Assembly: GCF_014195485.1 (NCBI RefSeq)
Contig: NZ_JACIBU010000001.1
Location: 1,922,001-1,986,000 of the forward strand
Direction of reading: 5' to 3'
DNA length: 64,000 nt
Origin: Modestobacter versicolor
GTDB taxonomy: Bacteria; Actinomycetota; Actinomycetes; Mycobacteriales; Geodermatophilaceae
This document shows, in pieces, positions 1-8,564 of the stretch (position 1 is the stretch's first letter; each line of letters begins with the position of its first letter). The position numbers were made by a program, and so were the translations under genes. The notes under the pieces are model-generated. The model had not been told where the DNA came from. It saw only the letters and a program-made list of their open reading frames with translations, and did no database searches.

Positions 1-692
1 CGGGCGACCTCGGCGGCCCGGCCGGCCCGGGCGGCGAGCTCGTCGATGACCTCACCGCGGACCAGCGTCGAGTCGACGTCGAGCACGATGAGCCGCTTGC
101 TGCGCCGGGCCAGCCCGGTCTGCTCGACGGCGACGTCGGTGCCGGTCTCCGCCGCGACGGTGGCCAGCGCCGTGCGCAGCTCGGTCGACCCGGCACCGGA
201 GACGGTGAGCTCGAAGCTGGTGACCGGGTAGTCCGACAGCCGGCGGATCGCCTCGATGTTGCCGCCGACACCGGCGATCGCCCGGGCGGCGCCGGCCACG
301 GCGGCCGGGGGCACGGGGCGACCGAGCACGGTCACGTGGTGCCGGGCGGTCCGCTCCCGCTCGGTCACCGCCCCGCTGGTCGGCTCGACGGTGACCTGCA
401 TGCCGAGGCGCGCCCCCACGTCGGCGGCGACCGGGGCCAGCCGGTCGGCCAGCGTCCCGGTGGGCGTCGCCTCGTGCACCACCACGCCGAGCACGAGCTG
501 GCCGTGCACCACGACCTGCTCGACGTCGACGACCTCGACCGGTCCGGTGGCCGCGGACTCCAGCGCGGCGAACAGCGTCGCGCTGACCCCGGTCCGGTCG
601 GGCCCGCTGACGGTGATCAGGGCGCCGCCGGACGACGGCGGCAGCCCGCCGGGGCTCGGGTCGATCGGCGCGGGGGCGGCGGCGTCGGTCAC
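1..692 (-). CDS. serB: Phosphoserine phosphatase SerB (N-terminal part, cut by window edge)
   Basis: Last step of serine biosynthesis: dephosphorylation of phosphoserine in the cytosol. About 230 residues are visible. An N-terminal ACT-like regulatory region (ALITVSGPDRTGVS, residues about 25-38) is followed by a second ACT-like stretch. The HAD motif I comes near residue 205 as VLDVDSTLVRGEVIDELA, the DVDST signature of SerB-type HAD phosphatases. The rest of the HAD domain lies beyond the left edge. The start is taken as GTG at 692, because the nearby ATG (700) runs into a stop after three codons. The neighbour is ctaD, the same pairing as serB2/ctaD in mycobacteria, which supports the assignment. 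Family identity is certain; only completeness is unknown. Confidence 0.93.
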   Translation of the reverse strand, partial: MTDAAAPAPIDPSPGGLPPSSGGALITVSGPDRTGVSATLFAALESAATGPVEVVDVEQVVVHGQLVLGVVVHEATPTGTLADRLAPVAADVGARLGMQVTVEPTSGAVTERERTARHHVTVLGRPVPPAAVAGAARAIAGVGGNIEAIRRLSDYPVTSFELTVSGAGSTELRTALATVAAETGTDVAVEQTGLARRSKRLIVLDVDSTLVRGEVIDELAARAGRAAEVA

Positions 693-758
693 CCGGCCAT
701 GGTGCCGGACCCGCTCCGCCGGGCGGTCACAGGCCCTGCCGACCCCCGGACGCGCGGA

Positions 759-787
759 CGCCCCGCCAGCCGGTGGCTGACGGGGCG
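759..787 (-). terminator. Hairpin downstream of ctaD
   Basis: A 13-bp stem with one C-A mismatch and a GGT loop (arms 759-771 and 775-787) lies between the ctaD stop (806) and the serB start (692). It is a GC-rich hairpin without a U tract, as is usual in high-GC actinobacteria. It probably terminates or attenuates ctaD transcription before serB. Confidence 0.5.
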
Positions 788-805
788 CCGTGCGAGGTGC
801 TGCTG

Positions 806-2557
806 CTAGGTCGGGTCGGGGTCGTTCGCCCCGGCCCGGCTGCCGCCGGTGAGGCCGGCCTCGGGGGCGTACGGCTCGTGCCGCTTGCCCGCGTGCGCCT
901 CGACCTGGAGCCGGTCCTTCAGGTGCGGGTAGTGCAGCTCGAACGCCGGGCGCTCGGACCGGATCCGCGGGATCTCGACGAAGTTGTGCCGCGGCGGCGG
1001 GGACGACGTCGCCCACTCCAGCGAGTTGCCGTGACCCCAGGGGTCGTCGCGCAGCGCCAGCCGGCCGTGCTTCCACGACTTGACCACGTTGTAGACGAAG
1101 GGGATCACCGAGGCGCCGAGGATGAACGACCCGATCGTGGAGATCGTGTGCATCGTCGTGAACTCGTCGGTGGGCAGGTAGTCGGCGTACCGGCGCGGCA
1201 TGCCCTCGTTGCCCAGCCAGTGCTGGATGAGGAACGTGGCGTGGAAGCCGATGAAGGTCAGCCAGAAGTGCAGCTTGCCGATCTTCTCGTCCATCATCCG
1301 GCCGCACATCTTCGGGAACCAGAAGTAGAGGCCGGCGTAGGCGGCGAACACGACGGTGCCGAAGACCACGTAGTGGAAGTGCGCCACGACGAAGTAGCTG
1401 TCGTTGACGTGCCAGTCCAGCGGCGGGCTGGCCAGCAGGACGCCGGTCAGGCCACCGAGGAGGAAGGTGATCAGGAAGCCGATCGAGAACAGCATCGGGG
1501 TCTCGAACGTCAGCTGGCCGCGCCACATCGTGCCGATCCAGTTGAAGAACTTGATCCCGGTGGGCACCGCGATCAGGTACGTCAGGAAGGCGAAGAACGG
1601 CAGCAGCACCGCGCCGGTGGCGAACATGTGGTGCGCCCACACCGCCAGCGACAGGGCGGTGATCGCGATCAGCGCGAAGACCATGCCCTTGTAGCCGAAC
1701 AGCGGCTTGCGGCTGAAGACCGGGATGACCTCGCTGATGATGCCGAAGAACGGCAGCGCGATGATGTAGACCTCGGGGTGCCCGAAGAACCAGAAGAGGT
1801 GCTGCCACAGCATCGGCCCGCCGTTCTCGGCGGTGTAGACCTGCGCCCCGAGGTGCCGGTCGGCCAGCAGCGCCATCAGCGCCGCGGTCAGGATCGGGAA
1901 GGCGAGCAGGATCAGGACGCTGGTGACGAGCGACGCCCAGGTGAAGATCGACATCCGGAACATCGTCAGCCCCGGTGCGCGCAGGCAGACGATCGTGGCG
2001 ATGAAGTTGACGCCACCGAGGATGGTGCCCAGACCGCTGACGGCCAGGCCGGCGATCCAGAGGTCGCCGCCGGCGCCGGGGCTGTGCGCCCCGGTGGACA
2101 GCGGGGTGTAGGCGTACCAGCCGAAGTCGGCGGCACCGCCCGGGGTGAGGAAGCCGGAGACCGCGAGCGAGGCGCCGAAGAAGAACAGCCAGAAGGAGAA
2201 GGCGTTCAGCCGCGGGAACGCGACGTCGGGTGCGCCCAGCTGCAGCGGCATGATCAGGTTCGCGAACGCGAAGAACATGGGCGTCGCGAAGAACAGCAGC
2301 ATGATCGTGCCGTGCATCGTGACCAGCTGGTTGTACTGCTCGGGCGAGAGGAACTGCAGCTCCGGGCGGGCCAGCTCACCACGCATCAGCAGCGCCATGA
2401 AGCCACCGACGAAGAACCAGATGAAGGCCACCGTGGTGTACATCAGGCCGATGGTCTTGTGGTCGGTGGTGCGCAGCAGACCGAGGAGCCGCGACCCCTT
2501 CTCGGCTTCGTGCGCCGGGCTCGGCCGGCTCACGATCGGGGCGGGTGCGATCGTCAC
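806..2557 (-). CDS. ctaD: Cytochrome c oxidase subunit I (aa3 type)
   Basis: Catalytic subunit of the terminal oxidase: reduces O2 to water with electrons from cytochrome c and pumps protons across the membrane. It has 583 residues and 12 hydrophobic segments. All metal ligands are visible: His82 (TMHGTIM) and His395 for heme a, His393 (VAHFHYV) for heme a3, and His260, His309 and His310 for CuB. Tyr264 in GHPEVY is the cross-linked tyrosine. The GTG start at 2557 is forced, because an in-frame TAA lies four codons upstream. An internal GTG at 2533 is the only near alternative. No good ribosome site precedes the start, which itself sits in an inverted repeat (2553-2578). Subunits II and III are not in the window. 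Confidence 0.97.
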   Translation of the reverse strand: MTIAPAPIVSRPSPAHEAEKGSRLLGLLRTTDHKTIGLMYTTVAFIWFFVGGFMALLMRGELARPELQFLSPEQYNQLVTMHGTIMLLFFATPMFFAFANLIMPLQLGAPDVAFPRLNAFSFWLFFFGASLAVSGFLTPGGAADFGWYAYTPLSTGAHSPGAGGDLWIAGLAVSGLGTILGGVNFIATIVCLRAPGLTMFRMSIFTWASLVTSVLILLAFPILTAALMALLADRHLGAQVYTAENGGPMLWQHLFWFFGHPEVYIIALPFFGIISEVIPVFSRKPLFGYKGMVFALIAITALSLAVWAHHMFATGAVLLPFFAFLTYLIAVPTGIKFFNWIGTMWRGQLTFETPMLFSIGFLITFLLGGLTGVLLASPPLDWHVNDSYFVVAHFHYVVFGTVVFAAYAGLYFWFPKMCGRMMDEKIGKLHFWLTFIGFHATFLIQHWLGNEGMPRRYADYLPTDEFTTMHTISTIGSFILGASVIPFVYNVVKSWKHGRLALRDDPWGHGNSLEWATSSPPPRHNFVEIPRIRSERPAFELHYPHLKDRLQVEAHAGKRHEPYAPEAGLTGGSRAGANDPDPT

Positions 2558-2578
2558 GGTCGGAGCTTAGACCGTGAC
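2553..2578 (-). promoter_or_regulatory. Inverted repeat covering the ctaD start codon
   Basis: Perfect 9-bp arms GTCACGGTC (2553-2561) and GACCGTGAC (2570-2578) are separated by 8 bp. The GTG start of ctaD lies in one arm. In the mRNA this could form a hairpin hiding the start codon; as DNA it could be an operator. The arms are seen directly; the function is inferred. Confidence 0.4.
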
Positions 2579-2721
2579 GTGGACCGCCACGCGGCGGGAG
2601 CGGGACACGGAGCGCCGCGCGTGGCGCGCCTCTCCCCGACCGGGGCCGGGCCGCCCGAGCGCACGGTCCGGCGGCTGCGGCAGGCCGCCGCAGAACCCCT
2701 GCTCACAGGCCCGTAGGGCGT

Positions 2722-2735
2722 CACCCGATCGGGTG
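2722..2735. promoter_or_regulatory. 14-bp perfect palindrome between ctaD and the GlsB-type gene
   Basis: CACCCGATCGGGTG is a perfect palindrome in the 297-bp divergent region between ctaD and the stress membrane gene. It lies 29 bp upstream of the proposed -35-like GTTT. It could be an operator. Apart from this and the promoter-like sequence, nothing else was recognised in this intergenic stretch. Confidence 0.3.
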
Positions 2736-2763
2736 CAACCGACGGAACCGATTGGTCTCGGAA

Positions 2764-2789
2764 GTTTGAGAACGATCAAGCTCGGGCAT
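2764..2789 (+). promoter_or_regulatory. Possible SigB/SigF-type stress promoter
   Basis: GTTT (2764-2767), a 16-bp spacer and GGGCAT (2784-2789) resemble the actinobacterial general-stress promoter G(N2)T-N14-16-GGGTAY, with one change in the -10 box. Predicted transcription would start near 2796, about 59 nt before the GTG of a GlsB/YeaQ-type stress gene. The downstream gene's family fits stress control. Confidence 0.45.
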
Positions 2790-2854
2790 GTAGGGCCTTG
2801 CGCTGGACAGCCCAGCGCACGACGGCACACCGCCGTCATGCGTAGGAGGCTCAC

Positions 2855-3133
2855 GTGGACGTTCTCTGGAACATCATCGTCCTGATCATCATCGGGGCCA
2901 TCGCCGGCTTCATCGCCCGCGCGGTGATCCCCGGCAAGCAGGACATCGGGATCGGTCTCACCATCGCGCTCGGCATCGTCGGGTCCGTGGTGGGCAACCT
3001 CCTGGGCAGCCTGATCTTCGAGCCGCACAAGTTCGAGCTCGGCACCTCGGGGATCATCGGTTCGATCATCGGCGCGATCATCGTGCTCGGCATCTACGTG
3101 ATGGCGACGAACAAGCGACGCATCACCCGCTGA
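2855..3133 (+). CDS. GlsB/YeaQ/YmgE-family stress-response membrane protein
   Basis: Small integral membrane protein of 92 residues, the usual length for the family once called transglycosylase-associated. Three glycine-rich hydrophobic segments are visible (about 5-24, 31-52 and 64-84), and the C-terminus is short and basic (NKRRITR). The motif GLTIALGIVGSVVG is typical. The molecular function of the family is unknown; members are usually induced by stress. The GTG start is set by AGGAGG at 2844-2849, five bases upstream. The gene is monocistronic: a stress-type promoter candidate precedes it and a 17-bp hairpin follows it. Confidence 0.9.
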   Translation: MDVLWNIIVLIIIGAIAGFIARAVIPGKQDIGIGLTIALGIVGSVVGNLLGSLIFEPHKFELGTSGIIGSIIGAIIVLGIYVMATNKRRITR

Positions 3134-3170
3134 CGACGCGCTCCGTCCGCGACGGAGCCGCAGCACCGCA

Positions 3171-3209
3171 CGAACGAGGGCCCGGCCACCACGGCCGGGC
3201 CCTCGTTCG
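3171..3209. terminator. Bidirectional terminator hairpin
   Basis: A perfect 17-bp stem (3171-3187 with 3193-3209) and a 5-nt loop lie between the convergent GlsB-type gene and the RlmA-like gene. It is placed to end both transcripts. Confidence 0.85.
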
Positions 3210-3222
3210 CGTTCTCGACCCG

Positions 3223-4071
3223 CTACGCCCGGGCCCAGGTACCGACGTCGACCGCCACCGTCACCGGCACCGCGGCGGGCAGCGCGGCGGTCCGGGCGGC
3301 GAGCTCGCCGGGTGCCAGGTGCCGGGCGTGCGGCCCCATGCCGACCAGCGTCCGCACCGCGGCGTGGTCGAGGACGAGGCGCTCGCGGTGCGCCGTCGTC
3401 CCGGCCGGGCGCAGGTGCGGGCCGAGGCCGGCGGCCAGCCGGTCGGCCTTGGCCGGGTCGACGGTGAGCAGCCCCAGCGGGACGACGAGCTCGGCGAGGT
3501 GGTCGACGGCGGGGGTGACGACGACCAGCCGCCCGTCGGGCCGCAGCACCCGGGCGGTCTCGGCACCGTTCCGGGGCGCGAAGACGACGAGCACCCGGTC
3601 CAGGACGGCGTCGCGCACCGGCCACCGCGCCCACGAGTCGGCGACGACGGCCATCGCCCGCGGGTGCGCCCGCGCAGCACGGCGGGCGGCGTAGCGCGAG
3701 GCGTCCAGCACCAGGCCCACGGCGTCCGGCGCCCGGTCCAGCACGCCGGCCAGGTGCCCACCGGTGCCGCCGCCGGCGTCCAGCAGGGTCCGCGGCTCTC
3801 CGTCGGCGAGCACGGCGTCACCCAGCGCCGCGGTGATCCCGGCGTAGTGGCCGGCGGCCAGGAACGCCGCCCGGTCGGCCACCATCCCCGCGGAGTCGCC
3901 GTCGTGCGGGCTCCCGCCGGGCGGCAGCAGCGTCACGTGGCCCTGGCGGGCCCGGTCGAAGGCGTGCCCGGTGGCGCAGCGCAGCCCGGACTCGTCGGTG
4001 ACCAGCCCCGCCCCGCAGACCGGGCAGGCGAGGACGGCGACCGCTGCCGGCGGCAGGGCGGGCAGGCTCAC
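3223..4071 (-). CDS. RlmA-like 23S rRNA (guanine-N1) methyltransferase family protein
   Basis: SAM-dependent methyltransferase of 282 residues. An N-terminal zinc-binding knuckle Cys-x2-Cys-x12-Cys-x3-His (CPVCGAGL at about 16-23, then CATGH) is followed by a Rossmann methyltransferase core with the SAM loop LDAGGGTGGHLAG near residue 97. This architecture is that of RlmA/RrmA and the tylosin-resistance enzyme TlrB, which methylate guanosines of 23S rRNA helix 35. The exact target base cannot be read from sequence. The GTG start overlaps the TGA of the upstream phosphoesterase as GTGA, so the two are translationally coupled. Confidence 0.8.
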   Translation of the reverse strand: MSLPALPPAAVAVLACPVCGAGLVTDESGLRCATGHAFDRARQGHVTLLPPGGSPHDGDSAGMVADRAAFLAAGHYAGITAALGDAVLADGEPRTLLDAGGGTGGHLAGVLDRAPDAVGLVLDASRYAARRAARAHPRAMAVVADSWARWPVRDAVLDRVLVVFAPRNGAETARVLRPDGRLVVVTPAVDHLAELVVPLGLLTVDPAKADRLAAGLGPHLRPAGTTAHRERLVLDHAAVRTLVGMGPHARHLAPGELAARTAALPAAVPVTVAVDVGTWARA

Positions 4072-4585
4072 CGGCGCCGCGGCAGCACCGGCAGGCGGTG
4101 CAGGGTCAGGTCGTCGAGCCGCCCCTCCCCCACGGTGCCGGTGAGGTAGGTGGCGAAGGGCTGGCGGCGGCGGTCGGTGGGCGAACCGGGGTTCAGCAGC
4201 CGCAGCCCGGTGGCAGCCGTGGTGTCCCAGGGGATGTGGCTGTGGCCGAACACCAGGACGTCGACGTCCGGGAACCGCTCGGCGCAGCGCTGCTCCCGCC
4301 CCGCGGCGGCCCCGGTCTCGTGCACGACGGCGAAGCGCACCCCGCCGAGCTCGACCCGGGCAACCTCGGGCAGCCGCTCGCGCAGCACCCCGTGGTCGTT
4401 GTTGCCGTGCACCCCGACCACCCGCCGGGCCCGGCGCTCCAGCTCGTCGAGCAGCGCGACGTCGACCCAGTCGCCGGCGTGCACCACGACGTCGCAGGTC
4501 TCGATCTGGTCCCAGAGGGAATCCGGGAGGTCACGGGCCCGCTTGGGCACGTGGGTGTCAGAGATGAACACCACGGAAACGCGCA
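4068..4585 (-). CDS. YfcE/MJ0936-type metallophosphoesterase
   Basis: Small calcineurin-like phosphoesterase of about 172 residues, probably a cytosolic phosphodiesterase. Metal-binding motifs are in order: FISDTH near the N-terminus (D-x-H), HAGDWVD (GD), GVHGNNDH (GN[HD]), a His in VVHETG, and VFGHSHIP (GHSH). The tail LLNPGSPTDRR is typical of the YfcE group. The start is taken as GTG at 4585; GTG at 4573 is also possible. The first gene of a two-gene operon, it overlaps the RlmA-like gene by four bases. The substrate is unknown. Confidence 0.85.
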
Positions 4586-4664
4586 CGACGACATGGTCGC
4601 AGCCCGCTACCTTGCCCTCTTGGCCGGCGACCCGGCCGACCGGAACCACAGATCGAGGACCCAC

Positions 4665-6209
4665 GTGAGCGACACCGCCCCCACCCCCGCGGCCGGGCAG
4701 GCCACCCTGGGCGCCGAGCCCTACCCGAAGCGCTGGCTGGCCCTCGCGGTCATCGCCGTGACGGTGCTGATGGTCATCCTGGACGCGACCATCGTGAACA
4801 TCGCGCTGCCCGCGGTCTCCGCGGACCTGGACATCTCCGCGGCCAGCCAGCAGTGGATCGTCACCGCCTACACGCTGACCTTCGGCGGCTTCCTGCTGCT
4901 CGGCGGGCGGATCGCCGACTTCTGGGGCCGCAAGCGCACCTACCTCGTCGGCGCCGTCGGCTTCGCGGTCGCCTCGGCCCTGGGCGGCCTCGCGCCCAAC
5001 GAGGAGATCCTGTTCGCCGCCCGAGCGCTGCAGGGTGCCTTCGGTGCGCTGCTCGCGCCGGCCTCGCTGGCGCTGCTGACCGTGCTGTTCACCGACGCCA
5101 AGGAGCGGGCGAAGGCCTTCGCCGTCTACGGCGCGATCGCCGGTGGCGGGTCGGCCGTCGGCCTGCTGCTCGGCGGCGTGCTCACCGAGTACGCCGACTG
5201 GCGCTGGTGCTTCTGGGTCAACGTCCCGGTGGCGGTCGTCGCCGTCGTCGCCGCGATCCCGATCGTCCCGGAGAGCAAGGCCCCCGGCGAGACCAGCTAC
5301 GACATCCCCGGCGCGGTGCTGATCACCGTGGGGCTGGCGTCGTTCGTCTACGGCTTCACCCAGGTCGCCCAGACCGCGCAGGAGAACGCCGACGCGGGCA
5401 GCACCGACAACGCGTGGACCGACCCGACCGCGCTGACCTTCATCGCCGTCGGCGTGGCGCTCGTGGCGGCCTTCGTCGTCCTCGAGCTGAAGGTGCGCAA
5501 CCCGCTGCTGCCGATGCGGCTGGTGCTCGACCGCAACCGCGGCGGCGCGTACCTGACCTCCACCCTTGTCGGCGCCGGGCTCATCGGGGCCTTCTTCTTC
5601 CTGAGCCTGTACTTCCAGCAGGTGCTCGGCTACGAGCCGGTCGTGGCGGGCTTCGCCTCGCTGCCCACCACGCTGGGCGTGCTGCTGTCGGCCGGCGCCG
5701 CGAGCGTCCTGGTGCCGAAGGTCGGGCCCAAGCCGCTGATGGTGGTCGGTGCGCTGCTGGCCGCCGGCGGCCTGTTCCTGATGTCGTTCCTGGACGTCGA
5801 CAGCTCGTTCTGGGCGCTGGCCTTCCCCGGCCAGCTCGTGCTCGGCCTCGGCCTGGGCTTCACCTTCGTGCCGCTGTCCAACCTGGCGCTGATCGGCGCC
5901 GGCGAGCACGACGCCGGGGCGGCCAGCGCGATGCTGAACGCCACCCAGCAGGTGGGCGCCTCGATCGGCACCGCCCTGCTGGCGACGATCTCGGTCGGCG
6001 CGATCACCTCGGCGATCACCGACAGCGTCGCGGGCGGCGCGGACCCGACCGACCCGGCCGTGGGCATCGCGGCGCAGGTGGAGGGCTACACCACCGCCTT
6101 CACCTGGGCGGCGGCGCTGCTGCTGCTGGGCGCGGTCGTCTCCGCGGTGCTGATCAAGGCCACCAAGGACGACCTCCCGACCGACGCCGCGGTCGTGCAC
6201 GCCGGCTGA
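4665..6209 (+). CDS. DHA2-family MFS drug exporter (EmrB/QacA type)
   Basis: Proton-driven multidrug exporter of 514 residues with 14 predicted membrane helices. Family motifs are present: LDATIVNIALP in helix 1 (motif D1), GGRIADFWGRKR (motif A) and GLLLGGVLTEY (motif C). The GTG start at 4665 follows a weak GAGGA and removes a non-conserved extension that overlaps the divergent phosphoesterase. It has no adjacent regulator and is transcribed away from the phosphoesterase. It closely resembles the transporter at 48211, suggesting a duplication. The substrate cannot be inferred. Confidence 0.92.
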   Translation: MSDTAPTPAAGQATLGAEPYPKRWLALAVIAVTVLMVILDATIVNIALPAVSADLDISAASQQWIVTAYTLTFGGFLLLGGRIADFWGRKRTYLVGAVGFAVASALGGLAPNEEILFAARALQGAFGALLAPASLALLTVLFTDAKERAKAFAVYGAIAGGGSAVGLLLGGVLTEYADWRWCFWVNVPVAVVAVVAAIPIVPESKAPGETSYDIPGAVLITVGLASFVYGFTQVAQTAQENADAGSTDNAWTDPTALTFIAVGVALVAAFVVLELKVRNPLLPMRLVLDRNRGGAYLTSTLVGAGLIGAFFFLSLYFQQVLGYEPVVAGFASLPTTLGVLLSAGAASVLVPKVGPKPLMVVGALLAAGGLFLMSFLDVDSSFWALAFPGQLVLGLGLGFTFVPLSNLALIGAGEHDAGAASAMLNATQQVGASIGTALLATISVGAITSAITDSVAGGADPTDPAVGIAAQVEGYTTAFTWAAALLLLGAVVSAVLIKATKDDLPTDAAVVHAG

Positions 6210-6210
6210 C

Positions 6211-6268
6211 GAAGGACCCCGTCCTCCTCACCTCTCGCAAGCTCGGGGCGAGCCTCTGGACGGGGCCG
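6211..6268. repeat. Dispersed imperfect palindrome, copy 1
   Basis: About 58 bp with outer arms GGACCCCGTCC and GGACGGGGCC, and a conserved centre containing AAGCTCGGGGCGAGC. It starts directly after the exporter stop and lies between convergent genes. In reverse orientation it matches the copies near 7305, 34378, 42976 and 45539. It may form a hairpin and add to termination. Confidence 0.7.
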
Positions 6269-6270
6269 GA

Positions 6271-6310
6271 CTGAGGCGCTCACCGGCCTGACGGCCGGTG
6301 AGCGCCTCAG
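6271..6310. terminator. Bidirectional terminator hairpin
   Basis: A perfect 18-bp stem (6271-6288 with 6293-6310) and a TGAC loop lie between the convergent DHA2 exporter and CDF exporter. The right arm covers the stop codon of the CDF gene. Confidence 0.85.
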
Positions 6311-7224
6311 TCGTGGACCGGGGCCTCGTGGCCGCGGTGGCCGGGCGACTCGAGCTGGAAGGTGCAGTGCTCGAGGTCGAAGTGGTGGCCCAGGCAGCTG
6401 CAGAGCGCGTCGAGCACCCGGCCGCCGTGCCCGTCGGCGAGGGCCTCGTCGGTGACGACCACGTGGGCCGAGAGCACCGGCTGGCCGGAGGTGATGGTCC
6501 AGGCGTGCAGGTCGTGCACGTCCAGCACGCCCTCGACGCCGAGCACGTGAGCGCGCACCTGGGCCAGGTCGACCCCGCGGGGGGCCGCCTCGAGCAGCAC
6601 GTCGAGGGCCTCGCGGAGCAGTGACCACGCCCGCGGGAGCACCAGCGCACCCACCGCGAGGGAGGCGACGACGTCGGCGCCGGTCCAGCCCGTGGTGGCG
6701 ATGACGAGGGCGGCGGCGATGACCGCGACCGAGCCGAGCGCGTCGCCGACGACCTCGAGGTAGGCGCCGCGGGTGTTCAGCGACTGCCCCTGCCCGGCGT
6801 GCAGCAGGCGCAGGGAGAAGAGGTTGACCAGCAGGCCGAGGGTCGCGACGCCGAGCATCCAGCCGGCGTCGATGTCCGGCGGGTCGCCGATCCGGCGGAA
6901 CGCCTCGACGACGACGTAGGCCCCGACGCCGAGCAGCAGCAGCCCGTTGGCGACGGCCGCGAGCACCTCGATGCGCTGCCAGCCGAACGTGCGCCGGCCG
7001 CGGGCGGGCCGCTGGGCCAGCGTCACCGCTCCCAGCGCCATGCCGATGCCCAGGGCGTCGGTGGCCATGTGCGCGGCGTCGGCCAGCAGGGCGAGCGACC
7101 CGGAGACCAGCGCGCCGACGACCTCGACGACGAAGACGGCGCCGGTCAGCGCCAGTACGACCGCGAGCCGGCCGCGATGGGCAGCCGACGCGGTGCCGTG
7201 CGCCGCACCGTGGTCGTGCCCCAT
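6307..7224 (-). CDS. Cation diffusion facilitator (CzcD-type zinc/cobalt exporter)
   Basis: Membrane exporter of divalent metals, 305 residues, six predicted helices and a cytoplasmic C-terminal domain. The N-terminus is His-rich (MGHDHGAAHG). The helix II metal site appears in LLADAAHMATDALG, and the helix V site in EVVGDALGSVAV. The C-terminal dimer domain carries HDLHAW and ends in a His-rich tail (PGHRGHEAPVHD). The ATG at 7224 is preceded by AGGAGG, which fixes the start. The best match is the CzcD/ZitB group; the metal is probably Zn but is not proven. It lies downstream of the M23 peptidase gene. Confidence 0.93.
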   Translation of the reverse strand: MGHDHGAAHGTASAAHRGRLAVVLALTGAVFVVEVVGALVSGSLALLADAAHMATDALGIGMALGAVTLAQRPARGRRTFGWQRIEVLAAVANGLLLLGVGAYVVVEAFRRIGDPPDIDAGWMLGVATLGLLVNLFSLRLLHAGQGQSLNTRGAYLEVVGDALGSVAVIAAALVIATTGWTGADVVASLAVGALVLPRAWSLLREALDVLLEAAPRGVDLAQVRAHVLGVEGVLDVHDLHAWTITSGQPVLSAHVVVTDEALADGHGGRVLDALCSCLGHHFDLEHCTFQLESPGHRGHEAPVHD

Positions 7225-7304
7225 CGACGTCCTCCTGCTGACCGGCGTGCTCCTGGTATGCAGGATGCCGCATGTCAGACGGTAACGCCAGGAGGCGACG
7301 TGCT

Positions 7305-7367
7305 GGAACGGCCCTGCTGCAGGGGCCTGCCGCGAGCGTGCGAGTGGCGGGGGGCAGCAGGGTCCTT
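7305..7367. repeat. Dispersed imperfect palindrome, copy 2
   Basis: Begins GGAACGGCCCTGCTGC and ends GGCAGCAGGGTCCTTC, directly abutting the stop codon of the M23 gene at 7368. The arms are compensatory relative to other copies (CTGCTGC with GCAGCAG instead of CCGTCC with GGACGG), which argues that base pairing is conserved. Confidence 0.65.
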
Positions 7368-8564
7368 CTAGACCTGGACGCCGCGGTCGCGCAGCCACGC
7401 CAGCGGGTCGACCCGCTCGCCGTCGATCCCGCCGACGTGCACCTCGAAGTGCAGGTGCGGGCCGGTGGACTGGCCACGGTTGCCCAGCAGCGCGATCGTG
7501 TCGCCGGCCTTCACCGTCTGCCCCTCGGCGACCAGGATCTCCTGCATGTGGCCGTAGACGGTGACGTCGCCGTTCTCGTGCTGGACGTACACGGCGAGAC
7601 CGAAGCCGCTGGCCGCACCGGCCCGGACGACGACGCCGTCCATGGCCGCGTACTCGGGGGTGCCCATCGGGGCGGCGAAGTCGACGCCGCCGTGCAGCGT
7701 GCCCCACCGGTAGCCGAACCCGCTGGAGAGCCGGGCGCCCTGGACGGGGAGGACAGCCTTGGGCCGAGCGGCCTCCGCGGCGGCCTGGGCCTGGGCGGCG
7801 GCGGCCGCAGCGGCGGCGTCCACGGCCGCCTGGTCGGCCTGCGCCTGCAGCTGGGCGGCGGCGGCCTGGGCGTCCTCGCGCTCGGCGCGGGTGGCAGCGA
7901 ACTCCTGGAGGCGGGCGGTGGCCTCGTCGTCGCTGAGCGTCGGTTGCTCGGCCTGCACGAGACCGAGCTCCTCGGCCACGCTGATCGGCTCGTCGGCCTG
8001 GGCCTCCGTCGCGGGGCCGCTGGCGGCGGTGGTGGCGGCGACGCCGGCCGCACCGATCAACGCGGCGGCCAGGTAGAGGGCCGGGCGGCGGGTGCGGGCG
8101 ACCGACGGGCGGCGGTGCCGGGGCCCGGAGCCGGCGGCGAGCGCGGCGACGACGGCCTCGGCGTCCAGCGGCTGCCGGGCGGGGCGCTCGGCGTCACCCT
8201 CGCGGGCGGCGACACCGGCCAGCTGCAGGGCGTCGACGTCGAAGAGCGGCCAGGCGTCGGTGAGCACGAGGCCCTCGGGCTCGACCGGCAGCGGCCAGGC
8301 GTCGGACAGCGCGTCGTGCCGGGTGTCCGGCAGGCCGTCGGTGTGCACGACGATCGTGGCGCCGTCGGCGCGGCCGCCGCGGAGCAGGGTCAGCCCCCGC
8401 CGGGCGGACCGGGCGCCGGGCGCGGAGAACAGGGAGACGGGCGCCGACACCGGCACCTCGGGGCCCTCGGGCGACCCGGTGGCGGTGGAGCCACCAGCGG
8501 AGCGGGTGCGGTAGCGACGCACCGTTCCGTCGTCGTCGAGCCGGGCGAGATGTTGCGGGTCCAT
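7368..8564 (-). CDS. M23-family metallopeptidase (membrane-anchored, LytM type)
   Basis: Envelope peptidoglycan endopeptidase candidate, 398 residues. Residues 1-160 are a cytoplasmic acidic/basic region of unknown function, followed by one membrane helix (about 161-180). Residues about 200-265 are an Ala/Gln-rich coiled coil, and 270-398 form the M23 domain. The Zn ligands are intact: His291 and Asp295 (HGGVD), His339 (YGHM), and His370/His372 (GPHLHFE). An intact catalytic site suggests an active hydrolase rather than a NlpD-like activator. ATG 8564 is chosen because the residues upstream are low-complexity and non-conserved. A dispersed palindrome follows its stop. Confidence 0.9.
   Translation of the reverse strand: MDPQHLARLDDDGTVRRYRTRSAGGSTATGSPEGPEVPVSAPVSLFSAPGARSARRGLTLLRGGRADGATIVVHTDGLPDTRHDALSDAWPLPVEPEGLVLTDAWPLFDVDALQLAGVAAREGDAERPARQPLDAEAVVAALAAGSGPRHRRPSVARTRRPALYLAAALIGAAGVAATTAASGPATEAQADEPISVAEELGLVQAEQPTLSDDEATARLQEFAATRAEREDAQAAAAQLQAQADQAAVDAAAAAAAAQAQAAAEAARPKAVLPVQGARLSSGFGYRWGTLHGGVDFAAPMGTPEYAAMDGVVVRAGAASGFGLAVYVQHENGDVTVYGHMQEILVAEGQTVKAGDTIALLGNRGQSTGPHLHFEVHVGGIDGERVDPLAWLRDRGVQV

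Noticed and set aside
773..2716. Long open frame antisense to ctaD (over 600 codons)
   Set aside because: High-GC shadow: rich in Arg, Gly, Glu and Gln without domain motifs, while the opposite strand encodes an intact oxidase subunit.
4098..4664. N-terminal extension of the DHA2 exporter to 703 residues
   Set aside because: It overlaps the phosphoesterase gene on the other strand and lacks homology; GTG 4665 is the natural start.
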